Shown: piece by piece, positions 1 to 6,245 of the stretch
Position numbering within the stretch: the first letter of the stretch is position 1
Layout: every line of letters begins with the position of its first letter
From: JALZBN01 sp035525375
GTDB taxonomy: Bacteria > Actinomycetota > Acidimicrobiia > Acidimicrobiales > AC-14
Direction of reading: 5' to 3'
DNA length: 6,437 nucleotides
Assembly: GCA_035525375.1 (NCBI GenBank)
Contig: DATLEI010000086.1
Span: 1 to 6,437 of the forward strand
Made by a program: the position numbers and the translations under genes
Notes under the pieces: model-generated
Seen by the model: the letters and a program-made list of their open reading frames with translations, nothing else
What the model was told of the DNA's origin: nothing
Database searches by the model: none

Positions 1-38
1 GACTGGACCGCTTCCGGCGCGCCGTCCACTGTGGCGCC

Positions 39-42
39 GAGG
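39..42 (+). promoter_or_regulatory. Shine-Dalgarno for the thiocyanate hydrolase beta-like gene
   Basis: GAGG lies six bases before the GTG at 49. It supports that start, and an in-frame TAG at 46-48 rules out any start further upstream in this frame. Confidence 0.55.
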
Positions 43-48
43 TCGTAG

Positions 49-372
49 GTGTACGACCTGCTCAACAGGCTCGTCCCGACGGATGCAGACGCCCGTGACG
101 ACCTGAGCCTGCCGAGCCTCGACCGCGAGCGCGCGCCGTGGGAGTCCAGCGTGCAGTCGACCTGTGAGTGCCTGTCGTGGCGCGGCGCGCTCGACAACCT
201 CGAGCGGCGCCAGGCTGAGGACGCCCTCGGCGAGGCCGAGTACCGCCAGTTCCCGGTGCACGCCCGGCCGGCGGTGGTCACGGCGCACCTGCTGATGGAG
301 AAGGGCCTCATCACCGAGGACGAGCTGGCCACGAAGATGGCCCAGGTGCGATCCCGCCTCGACAAGGCGTGA
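49..372 (+). CDS. Thiocyanate hydrolase beta / nitrile hydratase beta N-terminal-like small subunit
   Basis: This 107-residue protein resembles the beta subunit of thiocyanate hydrolase (SCNase) and the related N-terminal domain of nitrile hydratase beta. In those metalloenzymes this chain packs against the catalytic metal-binding subunit and carries no metal itself. The sequence shows W31, then TCECLSWRG at residues 38-46, an Arg pair at 53-54, Tyr65, and a C-terminal helix LLMEKGLITEDEL (81-93) followed by KMAQVRSRL. From memory, SCNase beta has the same order: W, then TCECLAWRG, RRR, Y, a 'VDK.FVT..EL' helix and a 'K..EMRER' end. The protein is shorter than SCNase beta (about 157 residues), mostly at the N-terminus. 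The GTG start is fixed by a stop immediately upstream and a GAGG box. Catalytic subunits and an SH3-like subunit would be expected upstream, outside the window. The substrate (thiocyanate, nitrile or other) cannot be told from this chain. It could be a stand-alone paralogue. Confidence 0.72.
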   Translation: MYDLLNRLVPTDADARDDLSLPSLDRERAPWESSVQSTCECLSWRGALDNLERRQAEDALGEAEYRQFPVHARPAVVTAHLLMEKGLITEDELATKMAQVRSRLDKA

Positions 373-400
373 GCGGCTGGCAGCGCCCGTAAGGCACGCT

Positions 401-405
401 GGAGG
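401..405 (+). promoter_or_regulatory. Shine-Dalgarno deciding the TTG start of the methyltransferase
   Basis: A full GGAGG lies nine bases upstream of TTG 415. It favours this unusual start over the in-frame GTG at 433, which would be 27 bases from the box. Confidence 0.65.
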
Positions 406-414
406 TTTGGACAC

Positions 415-1458
415 TTGGCCCGCAAATATCGGGTGAAACATCCATACCTCGGCGACGCTGGCCTTCTTCGCTTCGACCAGTTCGTCGAACTCGCCCTCTA
501 TGACCCGGCCGCCGGCTTCTACTCCCGCGCCGGTGGCCCCTCGCACCGGCGCGACTTCCTCACCAGCCCCGGCGTCGGCGCTCTGTTCGGCGCGGTCCTG
601 GCCCGCGCCTTGGACACGTGGTGGCGCGACCTGGGCGCGCCGGAGCCGTTCCACGTCATCGAAGCCGGCGCAGGCGACGGCAGCCTGGCCGGTGCCATCC
701 GGCGCGCCCGTCCCGAGTGCCTCCCGGCACTCCGCTACACAGCGGTCGAGCGGTCAGACGCCCTCCGTCGCCGCCATCCCCCTGGGGTCACGTCGCTGGC
801 CGAGATGCCGGCCGGCGCGCACGACGGCATCGTGCTGGCGAATGAACTCTTGGACAACATCCCCTTTCGGTTGCTTGAACGCACGAGCGCGGGGTGGGAC
901 GAGGTTCATGTCGACCACGACCGGCGCGAAGTTTTGGTGTCAGCGATCCCAGGCGTCGCCTCCGAGGCCGACCTCTACGCGCCGGACGCGCCGCCCGGCG
1001 CCCGCATCCCCTTCCAGCAGCAGGCGGTCGATTGGATGAGCGCCGCCATCAGCACCCTCAGCCGAGGACGTGCCGTTGTCATCGACTACTGCGACACAAC
1101 CCCGAACCTTGCGACCAGGCCCTGGACCGAGTGGGTCCGCACCTACCGCGCCAACGGCCCCGGAACCGCGCCGCTCGAAGACCTCGGCCAACAGGACATC
1201 ACCTGTGAGGTGGCGGTCGACCAGCTCGTCGAGGCCGCCGGCGCACCCACCCACAACCGGTCCCAAGCCGAGTTCCTCCGCGCCCACGGCATCGAAGAGC
1301 TAGCCGACCGAGCGAGAGAACAGTGGCTAGCGCGCGCCCACGTCGGCGACTTCGAGGCCCTCAGACACAAAAGCCGCCTCACCGAGGCCGCGGCCCTCAC
1401 CGACAGCGCCGGGCTCGGGGCGTTCCGGGTCCTCGAATGGATAGTCTCGCCACCGTGA
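415..1458 (+). CDS. MidA/NDUFAF7-family SAM-dependent methyltransferase
   Basis: This 347-residue protein belongs to the MidA/NDUFAF7 class I methyltransferase family (COG1565). Its mitochondrial members methylate an arginine of a complex I subunit during assembly. The substrate of bacterial members is largely unknown. Family signs appear in order: an N-terminal FDQFVELALYDPAAGFY block (20-36), DFLTSP (47-52) followed by ALFGAVLARAL, the SAM-binding loop EAGAGDGSL (83-91), an acidic 'VERSD' strand end, and the family-typical ANELLDNIPFRLL (142-154). A later 'VIDY' block (about 222-225) is also typical of the family. The length matches bacterial relatives (about 350-390). The TTG start is supported by GGAGG at 401-405. 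The gene overlaps acs at its 3' end, so the two are very likely co-transcribed. This does not show a shared pathway. Family assignment is firm; the biological role is open. Confidence 0.88.
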   Translation: MARKYRVKHPYLGDAGLLRFDQFVELALYDPAAGFYSRAGGPSHRRDFLTSPGVGALFGAVLARALDTWWRDLGAPEPFHVIEAGAGDGSLAGAIRRARPECLPALRYTAVERSDALRRRHPPGVTSLAEMPAGAHDGIVLANELLDNIPFRLLERTSAGWDEVHVDHDRREVLVSAIPGVASEADLYAPDAPPGARIPFQQQAVDWMSAAISTLSRGRAVVIDYCDTTPNLATRPWTEWVRTYRANGPGTAPLEDLGQQDITCEVAVDQLVEAAGAPTHNRSQAEFLRAHGIEELADRAREQWLARAHVGDFEALRHKSRLTEAAALTDSAGLGAFRVLEWIVSPP

Positions 1459-3422
1459 GCGAGGCGCACAAGCAGCAGCCCACCATCGAGGACCTCCTTT
1501 TCGAGGAGCGAAGCTACCCACCACCCGAAGACTTCAAGAAGCAGGCCCTCGTCACCAGCGCCGAGCTGTACGACGAGGCCGATCAGGACTACCAGGGTTT
1601 CTGGGCCCGAGAGTCCGCCGATCTCCTCGACTGGGCGGAGGACTGGCACACCATCCTCGAGTGGGATCTGCCGTTCGCCAAATGGTTTGTCGGCGGCAAG
1701 CTCAATGTCGCCCACAACTGCGTCGACCGCCACGTCGAAGCCGGCAACGGCGAACGCGTCGCCTACTACTGGGAAGGCGAGCCGGGCGACCGGCGCACGA
1801 TTACCTACGCCGAGCTCCGAGACGACGTGGCCAAGTTCGCCAATGTGCTCAAAGGCCTTGGCGTCGCCAAGGGAGACCGGGTCGCCATCTACCTTCCGAT
1901 GATCCCCGAGCTGCCCGTCGCCATGCTGGCCTGCGCCCGCATCGGTGCGCCGCACTCGGTCGTCTTCGGCGGGTTCTCGTCCGAGTCGCTCAGAGACCGA
2001 ATCAACGACGCCGAGGCCAAGGTGCTCGTGACTGCCGACGGCGGGTTCCGGCGCGGCAAAGTCATCCCGTTGAAAGACAACGCCGACGTGGCGCTCGAGG
2101 AGACACCGTCCATACAGACGGCCGTCGTCGTCCGCCGTACTGAGGCCGACATCGCCATGGTCGAGAACCGCGACCGCTGGTACCACGACCTCATGGCCGA
2201 CGCATCACCAGACTGCCCAGCCGAGCCGATGGACGCTGAAGACCTGCTCTATCTCCTCTACACGTCAGGCACGACGGCCAAGCCCAAGGGCATCATGCAC
2301 ACCAGCGGTGGCTACCTCACCCAGGCCGCGTTCACCCACAAGTACGTATTCGACCTGCACGCCGAGTCCGACGTCTACTGGTGCGCCGCCGACATCGGTT
2401 GGGTCACTGGTCACACCTACATCGTTTACGGACCCCTCGCCAACGGCGCGACCTCGGTCATGTACGAAGGCAGTCCCGACCATCCCAACAAGGACAGGTG
2501 GTGGGAGATCGTCGAGCAGTACAACGTGACGATCCTCTACACCGCGCCCACAGCGGTTCGCACGTTCATGAAATGGGGAACCGACCTCCCCGCGGCCCAC
2601 GACCTCACCAGCCTGAGATTGCTGGGCTCGGTGGGGGAGCCCATCAACCCCGAAGCCTGGGTTTGGTACTGGCAGCACATCGGTGGCGGACGCTGTCCCC
2701 TCGTCGACACGTGGTGGCAGACCGAAACCGGCGCGATCATGATCGCGCCGCTCCCCGGGGCGACGACGCTCAAGCCGAGCTCGGCCACCTTCCCCCTGCC
2801 TGGCATTCGCGCCGAGATCGTCGACGACAAGGGCCAGCCGTGCGCGCAGGGTGGCGGCTACCTCACCCTCACCCAGCCGTGGCCATCGATGTTGCGCGGC
2901 ATCTACAAAGACCCCGACCGCTACCAACAGACCTACTGGTCACGTTTCCCCGGTCGCTACTTCGCCGGCGACGGGGCCAAGGTCGACGCCAATGGCTACT
3001 TCTGGTTCATGGGTCGGGTCGACGACGTCATGAACATCTCCGGCCACCGCATCTCCACTACCGAGGTCGAGTCCGCTCTCGTCGATCACCCGTCCGTCGC
3101 CGAGGCAGCTGTCGTCGGGGCCAAAGACTCGACAACCGGACAAGCAATCATCGCCTTCGTCACAGTCAAAGGTGGACAGGTCGATACCGCAGAGCACGGC
3201 GAAGAACTGCGACGGCATGTGACCAAGAAGATCGGCCCCATGGCTCGCCCGAAGACGGTCATCTTCACCGATGATCTTCCCAAGACGAGGAGCGGCAAGA
3301 TCATGCGCCGCCTGTTGAAGGACGTGGCCGAGGGCCGTGACCTGGGGGACACCACCACGCTCGCCGACGCCAGCGTTGTCGAGGAGATCAAGAAGCGGGC
3401 CCAGGGTCGAGACGAGGACTGA
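1455..3422 (+). CDS. acs: Acetyl-CoA synthetase (AMP-forming acetate-CoA ligase)
   Basis: It converts acetate, ATP and CoA to acetyl-CoA, AMP and PPi in the cytoplasm, for acetate uptake or scavenging. Read from GTG 1455 the protein has 655 residues, close to the usual 650. Visible motifs are the A3 loop TSGTTAKPKG (270-279), GWVTGH (315-320), GSVGEP (391-396), DTWWQTETG (418-426), the hinge-region YFAGDG, GRVDDVMNISGHR, and PKTRSGK ending at Lys615. V317, T318, V393 and W421 match the acetate-pocket residues known in Salmonella Acs (V310, T311, V386, W414), so acetate is a better call than propionate. Lys615 is the catalytic lysine that protein acetyltransferases inactivate in other Acs enzymes, so acetylation control is likely by analogy. 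The start is uncertain: GTG 1455 gives a four-base GTGA overlap and the usual MSE-type N-terminus, while ATG 1437 adds six residues. Neither has a strong Shine-Dalgarno, which fits coupling to the upstream gene. Glycine is replaced by alanine in the A3 loop. Confidence 0.95.
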   Translation: MSEAHKQQPTIEDLLFEERSYPPPEDFKKQALVTSAELYDEADQDYQGFWARESADLLDWAEDWHTILEWDLPFAKWFVGGKLNVAHNCVDRHVEAGNGERVAYYWEGEPGDRRTITYAELRDDVAKFANVLKGLGVAKGDRVAIYLPMIPELPVAMLACARIGAPHSVVFGGFSSESLRDRINDAEAKVLVTADGGFRRGKVIPLKDNADVALEETPSIQTAVVVRRTEADIAMVENRDRWYHDLMADASPDCPAEPMDAEDLLYLLYTSGTTAKPKGIMHTSGGYLTQAAFTHKYVFDLHAESDVYWCAADIGWVTGHTYIVYGPLANGATSVMYEGSPDHPNKDRWWEIVEQYNVTILYTAPTAVRTFMKWGTDLPAAHDLTSLRLLGSVGEPINPEAWVWYWQHIGGGRCPLVDTWWQTETGAIMIAPLPGATTLKPSSATFPLPGIRAEIVDDKGQPCAQGGGYLTLTQPWPSMLRGIYKDPDRYQQTYWSRFPGRYFAGDGAKVDANGYFWFMGRVDDVMNISGHRISTTEVESALVDHPSVAEAAVVGAKDSTTGQAIIAFVTVKGGQVDTAEHGEELRRHVTKKIGPMARPKTVIFTDDLPKTRSGKIMRRLLKDVAEGRDLGDTTTLADASVVEEIKKRAQGRDED

Positions 3423-3472
3423 AACGGCACCCGCGCCGGAACGTCGCCGCCTGTGAGAACGTTGAATAGATC

Positions 3473-4327
3473 ATGAACAAGAACACCTTCAAGACCTTCA
3501 TCCTCCTGGCCGCTCTCGGTGGCCTCCTGATGGGCGTCGGATCCCTGTTCGGACAGGGTGGCCTCATCATCGGCCTCGGCATCGGCCTCGTTTTCGTCGG
3601 CGGGTCGTACTGGTTCTCCGACAAGATCGCCATCAAGACGGCGCGGGCCCAACCCGTCACCGAGGCCGAGGCCCCGGAGTACTACCGCATGGTGAGGGAA
3701 CTCACGACGGCAGCCAACATGCCCATGCCGAAGCTGTACGTCACGCCTGACGCCCAGCCCAATGCATTCGCGACCGGCCGCAACCCCAAGCACGCCGCCG
3801 TCGCGGTCACCCAGGGCATCGTCAACCTGCTGGGATGGAGTGACGAACTTCGGGGCGTCCTTGCCCACGAGATCAGCCACGTCGGCAATCGCGACATCCT
3901 CATCGGATCGGTGGCGGCCGCAGTCGCCATGGGCATCACCTTCGTCGCCCGGATGGCGATGTGGGGCGCGATGTTCGGTGGCGGCGACGACGATGAGGGA
4001 GGCAACCCGATTGCTATCCTCGCCTTTGCTCTGCTGGCGCCGCTGGCCGCAATGGTGCTGCAAATGGCGCTCAGTCGTAGCCGGGAGTTCGAGGCCGACC
4101 GCAGCGGCGCCCGTTTGATCCACGACGGCGAGCCCCTGGCTCGTGCCCTCGCCAAGATGGAACAGGGGGCCAGAGCCATCCCGATGGCGGTCGATCCCTC
4201 GCAGGCGTCGAAGTACATCGTCAACCCACTGACCGGGCGCAAGGTGAAGTTCGCCAACCTCTTCAGCACGCACCCGCCGATGGAGGAGCGCATCGAAAGG
4301 CTCAGGAAAGGCGAGTGGCAGGGCTGA
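3473..4327 (+). CDS. htpX: HtpX-like M48 membrane zinc metalloprotease
   Basis: This 284-residue protein is an HtpX homologue, a membrane endopeptidase that in other bacteria degrades misfolded membrane proteins, often alongside FtsH. The length is near that of E. coli HtpX (293). Two hydrophobic segments lie at the N-terminus (about 8-26 and 29-48). The zinc motif HEISH is at 132-136, with catalytic Glu133. Two more hydrophobic stretches follow (about 142-169 and 179-200), split by an acidic Gly/Asp loop (169-178). The third zinc ligand is probably Glu205 in SREFEADRSGA. NAFATG (97-102) and the C-terminal FSTHPPMEERIERL block are also typical of the family. The gene starts 50 bases after acs with no clear Shine-Dalgarno and no obvious promoter, so I cannot say whether it is in the acs transcript. 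The active site is complete. Confidence 0.93.
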   Translation: MNKNTFKTFILLAALGGLLMGVGSLFGQGGLIIGLGIGLVFVGGSYWFSDKIAIKTARAQPVTEAEAPEYYRMVRELTTAANMPMPKLYVTPDAQPNAFATGRNPKHAAVAVTQGIVNLLGWSDELRGVLAHEISHVGNRDILIGSVAAAVAMGITFVARMAMWGAMFGGGDDDEGGNPIAILAFALLAPLAAMVLQMALSRSREFEADRSGARLIHDGEPLARALAKMEQGARAIPMAVDPSQASKYIVNPLTGRKVKFANLFSTHPPMEERIERLRKGEWQG

Positions 4328-4370
4328 GCATCTACGCTGGGCCTACTTGGTCCACCGTCGAAGGCAGGGG

Positions 4371-4394
4371 ATGGCGGGGTCGACGACGAAATGA
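4371..4394 (+). promoter_or_regulatory. Possible seven-codon leader ORF coupled to the peptidase gene
   Basis: ATG at 4371 opens a seven-codon frame encoding MAGSTTK, which ends at TGA 4392-4394. The stop overlaps the peptidase start in an ATGA arrangement. GAAGG at 4360-4364 sits six bases before this ATG, whereas the peptidase ATG at 4391 has only a poor G-rich stretch upstream. Ribosomes could therefore load on the mini-ORF and reinitiate. So short a frame could easily be chance. Confidence 0.25.
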
Positions 4395-5590
4395 AGAAGA
4401 TACTTTCGGCACGAAGACGGCTCTTGCGCGCCGTCATTCCGGTTACGGCGGTCCTGACGCTCGGTAGCGTCTTGCAGACAGCCGCCCCGGCGGTGGCCCA
4501 GGAAACAGCCCCTAGCCCCCCGACTACGCAAAACCCATTGGAACAGCTGCTACAAGGTTTGCTAGGCGGAGGCACAACGACGACGGTTGCTCCGACCCCC
4601 GTGGCCCCGCCTCCCGGGTCTGTTGAGGCGCAGGGCGAAGGCATTCCGGTGGCGCCGCCGGCACCCGGCGACGGCGAGGGTGTCGACCCGAATGCGCCGC
4701 AGGGAATCACGCCCGACATGCAGGCGCAAATCGACTCGATCCAGCGCACTGGAGGTCGTACCACCAGAGACCTCATGGCGATGCTGCGACAGCTCGAGGA
4801 GGTCGGTTACACCGAGTCAGAGGCCGCGATCATGGGCATGGGCCATTTCCCCCTGGCCGGTGACGCAGCGTGGAGTGACGACTTCCTGATGGGTCGATCC
4901 GGCCCGCCGCCCCACCTTCACCAGGGGAACGACATCTTCGCCCCCCGGGGCACGCCCGTGCGGGCGCCCGACGACGGCTCGGTGCGCTTCGCAGAAGACG
5001 CCCTCGGTGGCAAGGCCGCCTACGTCACGCGCGCCGATGGCACCTTCTATTACATGGCCCACCTTGACGGCTACGCCGACATTCCGAGCGGTTCCAGGGT
5101 GAAGCAGGGTGATGTGGTCGGTTTCAACGGCGACAGCGGCAACGCCACCGGCGGCGCGACGCACGTGCACTTCGAGATCCACCCGGGCGGCGGCGCGGCG
5201 ATCAACCCGAAGCCCATCCTCGACAACTGGCTCGATGAAGCAATGGCCGCCGCGCCGGCCCTCCTCGCGTCCTACAGGATCAACCTGCCGCGAGCGTTGC
5301 TTTCCACCGGACAGCTGCGCCGCTTCGATCAGTTCGAGTCGATCATGCCGGGCGCCGACCCCGACACGCTGTTGTGGGCGTCGTCGGTGAGCCCGCCGGG
5401 CGGCGCGTTCGCCATGGCCGAGCTGCACGCCGCCAACGCCGCCGGCAAGGTCGACTGGGACACGGTTGTCGGCACCCAGGCGGCCACCGCCGAGGACTGG
5501 CAGGAGGCCCAAGACCTGAGTCTTGCCCTCCTGTCGCCAATCACGCCGCGGCCGCTCGAGCGGATCCTGGCGGGCGGCGCGTCCTCCTAG
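4391..5590 (+). CDS. Secreted M23 (LytM-type) peptidoglycan endopeptidase
   Basis: This 399-residue exported protein probably cleaves peptide cross-links in the cell wall. A basic N-terminus, a hydrophobic core (about 14-30) and an AVA|Q site near 36/37 form a signal peptide; ARRRLLR could be a weak Tat motif. A Thr/Pro/Gly-rich linker (about 38-106) follows. A helical segment rich in Met, Gln and Glu (107-150) leads into the M23 domain (about 152-275). Zinc-site residues are all present: HQGND with H177 and D181, H224 in YMAHLDGY, and THVHFE with H258 and H260. This suggests an active enzyme, not a degenerate EnvC/NlpD-like regulator. The last 120 residues match no domain I recognise and look largely helical, with no further motif I can name. 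The stop codon lies in a tandem repeat shared with the end of yajQ. Family call is firm; substrate linkage is unknown. Confidence 0.9.
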   Translation: MKKILSARRRLLRAVIPVTAVLTLGSVLQTAAPAVAQETAPSPPTTQNPLEQLLQGLLGGGTTTTVAPTPVAPPPGSVEAQGEGIPVAPPAPGDGEGVDPNAPQGITPDMQAQIDSIQRTGGRTTRDLMAMLRQLEEVGYTESEAAIMGMGHFPLAGDAAWSDDFLMGRSGPPPHLHQGNDIFAPRGTPVRAPDDGSVRFAEDALGGKAAYVTRADGTFYYMAHLDGYADIPSGSRVKQGDVVGFNGDSGNATGGATHVHFEIHPGGGAAINPKPILDNWLDEAMAAAPALLASYRINLPRALLSTGQLRRFDQFESIMPGADPDTLLWASSVSPPGGAFAMAELHAANAAGKVDWDTVVGTQAATAEDWQEAQDLSLALLSPITPRPLERILAGGASS

Positions 5591-5640
5591 TTCCTGAAGT
5601 GCGGCTAATCCTGAAGTCTTGCTAATCCCTGAAATTCTTG
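5587..5640. repeat. Three-unit degenerate tandem repeat across convergent stop codons
   Basis: Three head-to-tail units occupy 5587-5604, 5605-5621 and 5622-5640 (18, 17 and 19 bases). Each starts with CTA and contains CCTGAAGT or CCTGAAAT, at 5593, 5610 and 5628. Unit 1 holds the TAG stop of the M23 peptidase and unit 3 holds the TAG stop of yajQ on the opposite strand. The units are not palindromic, so this is not a standard hairpin terminator. Confidence 0.75.
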
Positions 5641-6110
5641 AACTGCAGGGGGATGCCGAAGTCCTCCTCCTTGAGGGCGGCAATGACGCCCTGGAGGTCG
5701 TCCCGCTTCTTCCCTGACACCCGCACCTGCTCGCCCTGGGTCTGCGACGTGATGCCCTTGAGCTTGCGGTCCTTGATGAATCGGTTGATGGCCCGAGCCT
5801 TCTCGTCACTGATACCCGCGTTGATCTTCACCGTCTGTCGGACCGCGCCGCGCGACGCGTCCTCGACCCTCTCGTAGCTCACCGACTTGAGCGACACCGA
5901 CCGGCGGACGAGCTTCTCCTCGAGGACCTGCACAAGGGCGCGCAGCCGGTCTTCTGTCGCCGAGTGCAATTTGATCTCGTCCTCGCCGAGGTCAAGCGTC
6001 GACTCCGTGTCCTTGAAGTCGTACCGGGTCGACACTTCTCGCTGGGCTTGGTCGACTGCGTTGCGCACTTCCTGGAAGTCGACCTCAGAAACCACGTCAA
6101 AGCTGGGCAC
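5622..6110 (-). CDS. yajQ: YajQ family nucleotide (cyclic di-GMP)-binding protein
   Basis: This 162-residue protein matches the YajQ (UPF0234) family in length and along its whole sequence. It has the diagnostic N-terminus MPSFDVVSEVDFQEVRNAVD and a YDFKDTES segment (30-37). A basic block, RFIKDRKLKGITSQTQGEQV, follows at about 109-128, and the protein ends in LQFKNFRD. Some YajQ proteins bind cyclic di-GMP and influence gene expression; binding was also reported for nucleic acids. Whether this homologue binds cyclic di-GMP cannot be seen from sequence. Translation starts at GTG 6110, and no Shine-Dalgarno precedes it. A TANNNT box six bases upstream suggests a leaderless transcript. It converges with the M23 peptidase gene, only 31 bases apart, and is divergent from tRNA-Tyr. 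Confidence 0.95.
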   Translation of the reverse strand: MPSFDVVSEVDFQEVRNAVDQAQREVSTRYDFKDTESTLDLGEDEIKLHSATEDRLRALVQVLEEKLVRRSVSLKSVSYERVEDASRGAVRQTVKINAGISDEKARAINRFIKDRKLKGITSQTQGEQVRVSGKKRDDLQGVIAALKEEDFGIPLQFKNFRD

Positions 6111-6116
6111 GCCGAA

Positions 6117-6122
6117 ACGCTA
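6117..6122 (-). promoter_or_regulatory. Candidate -10 box of yajQ (leaderless start)
   Basis: On the - strand this reads TAGCGT, matching the actinobacterial TANNNT pattern. It ends six bases before the GTG start, placing transcription initiation at or next to the start codon. No convincing -35 is visible. Confidence 0.35.
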
Positions 6123-6126
6123 CCGT
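6121..6126 (+). promoter_or_regulatory. Candidate -10 box of tRNA-Tyr
   Basis: TACCGT fits TANNNT and lies 15 bases before the mature tRNA 5' end, leaving room for a short 5' leader of roughly 8-9 bases. It shares two base pairs with the opposing yajQ box. No good -35 is seen. Confidence 0.3.
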
Positions 6127-6141
6127 GTCACCGAAACTCGC

Positions 6142-6223
6142 GGGTCGGTGCCCGAGTGGCCAAAGGGAGTTGACTGTAAATCAACCGGCACAGCCTACGG
6201 AGGTTCGAATCCTCCCCGGCCCA
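6142..6223 (+). tRNA. tRNA-Tyr (anticodon GTA)
   Basis: The 82-base sequence folds as a class II tRNA. The acceptor stem pairs 6142-6148 (GGGTCGG) with 6216-6222 (CCGGCCC), all seven pairs formed with one G-U, and the discriminator is A6223. The D arm has CCC/GGG. The anticodon stem GTTGA/TCAAC encloses the loop CTGTAAA with GTA at 6176-6178. The long variable arm (6186-6198) forms GGC/GCC, as expected for bacterial tRNA-Tyr. The T arm is GGAGG-TTCGAAT-CCTCC. No CCA is encoded, so it must be added enzymatically. It lies alone between two - strand genes. Confidence 0.97.
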
Positions 6224-6245
6224 CGACGCACGAAAAAGCGAAACG

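Noticed and set aside
1..48. Possible 3' end of an upstream + strand gene ending at TAG 46-48, or a short - strand reading starting YDLGATVDGAP
   Set aside because: Several frames on both strands are open over these few codons and no family motif is visible, so none can be chosen.
1143..2186. 347-codon open frame on the - strand
   Set aside because: It is antisense to the methyltransferase and acs, both with full family motifs. Its translation has no recognisable motif and is the usual antisense opening in GC-rich codons.
3423..3472. Terminator or promoter between acs and htpX
   Set aside because: Only a four-pair CGGC/GCCG stem is seen, with no T-run, and no TANNNT box is convincingly placed.
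4338..4354. Hairpin after htpX as a transcription terminator
   Set aside because: The stem is only six pairs, one of them G-T, and no T-run follows. A functional terminator cannot be supported.
3086..4776. Two long overlapping - strand open frames (3086-4273 and 3682-4776)
   Set aside because: They lie opposite acs, htpX and the peptidase, have biased composition (Ser/Pro/Arg or Asp/Gly/Val rich), and overlap each other. They are shadows.
4817..5809. 330-codon - strand open frame
   Set aside because: It runs antisense to the M23 catalytic domain and overlaps yajQ in another frame. The Arg-rich translation shows no family.
6206..6245. tRNA 3' end as an integration (attachment) site
   Set aside because: No second copy of the tRNA 3' end, integrase or phage-like gene is visible, and normal chromosomal genes flank it.
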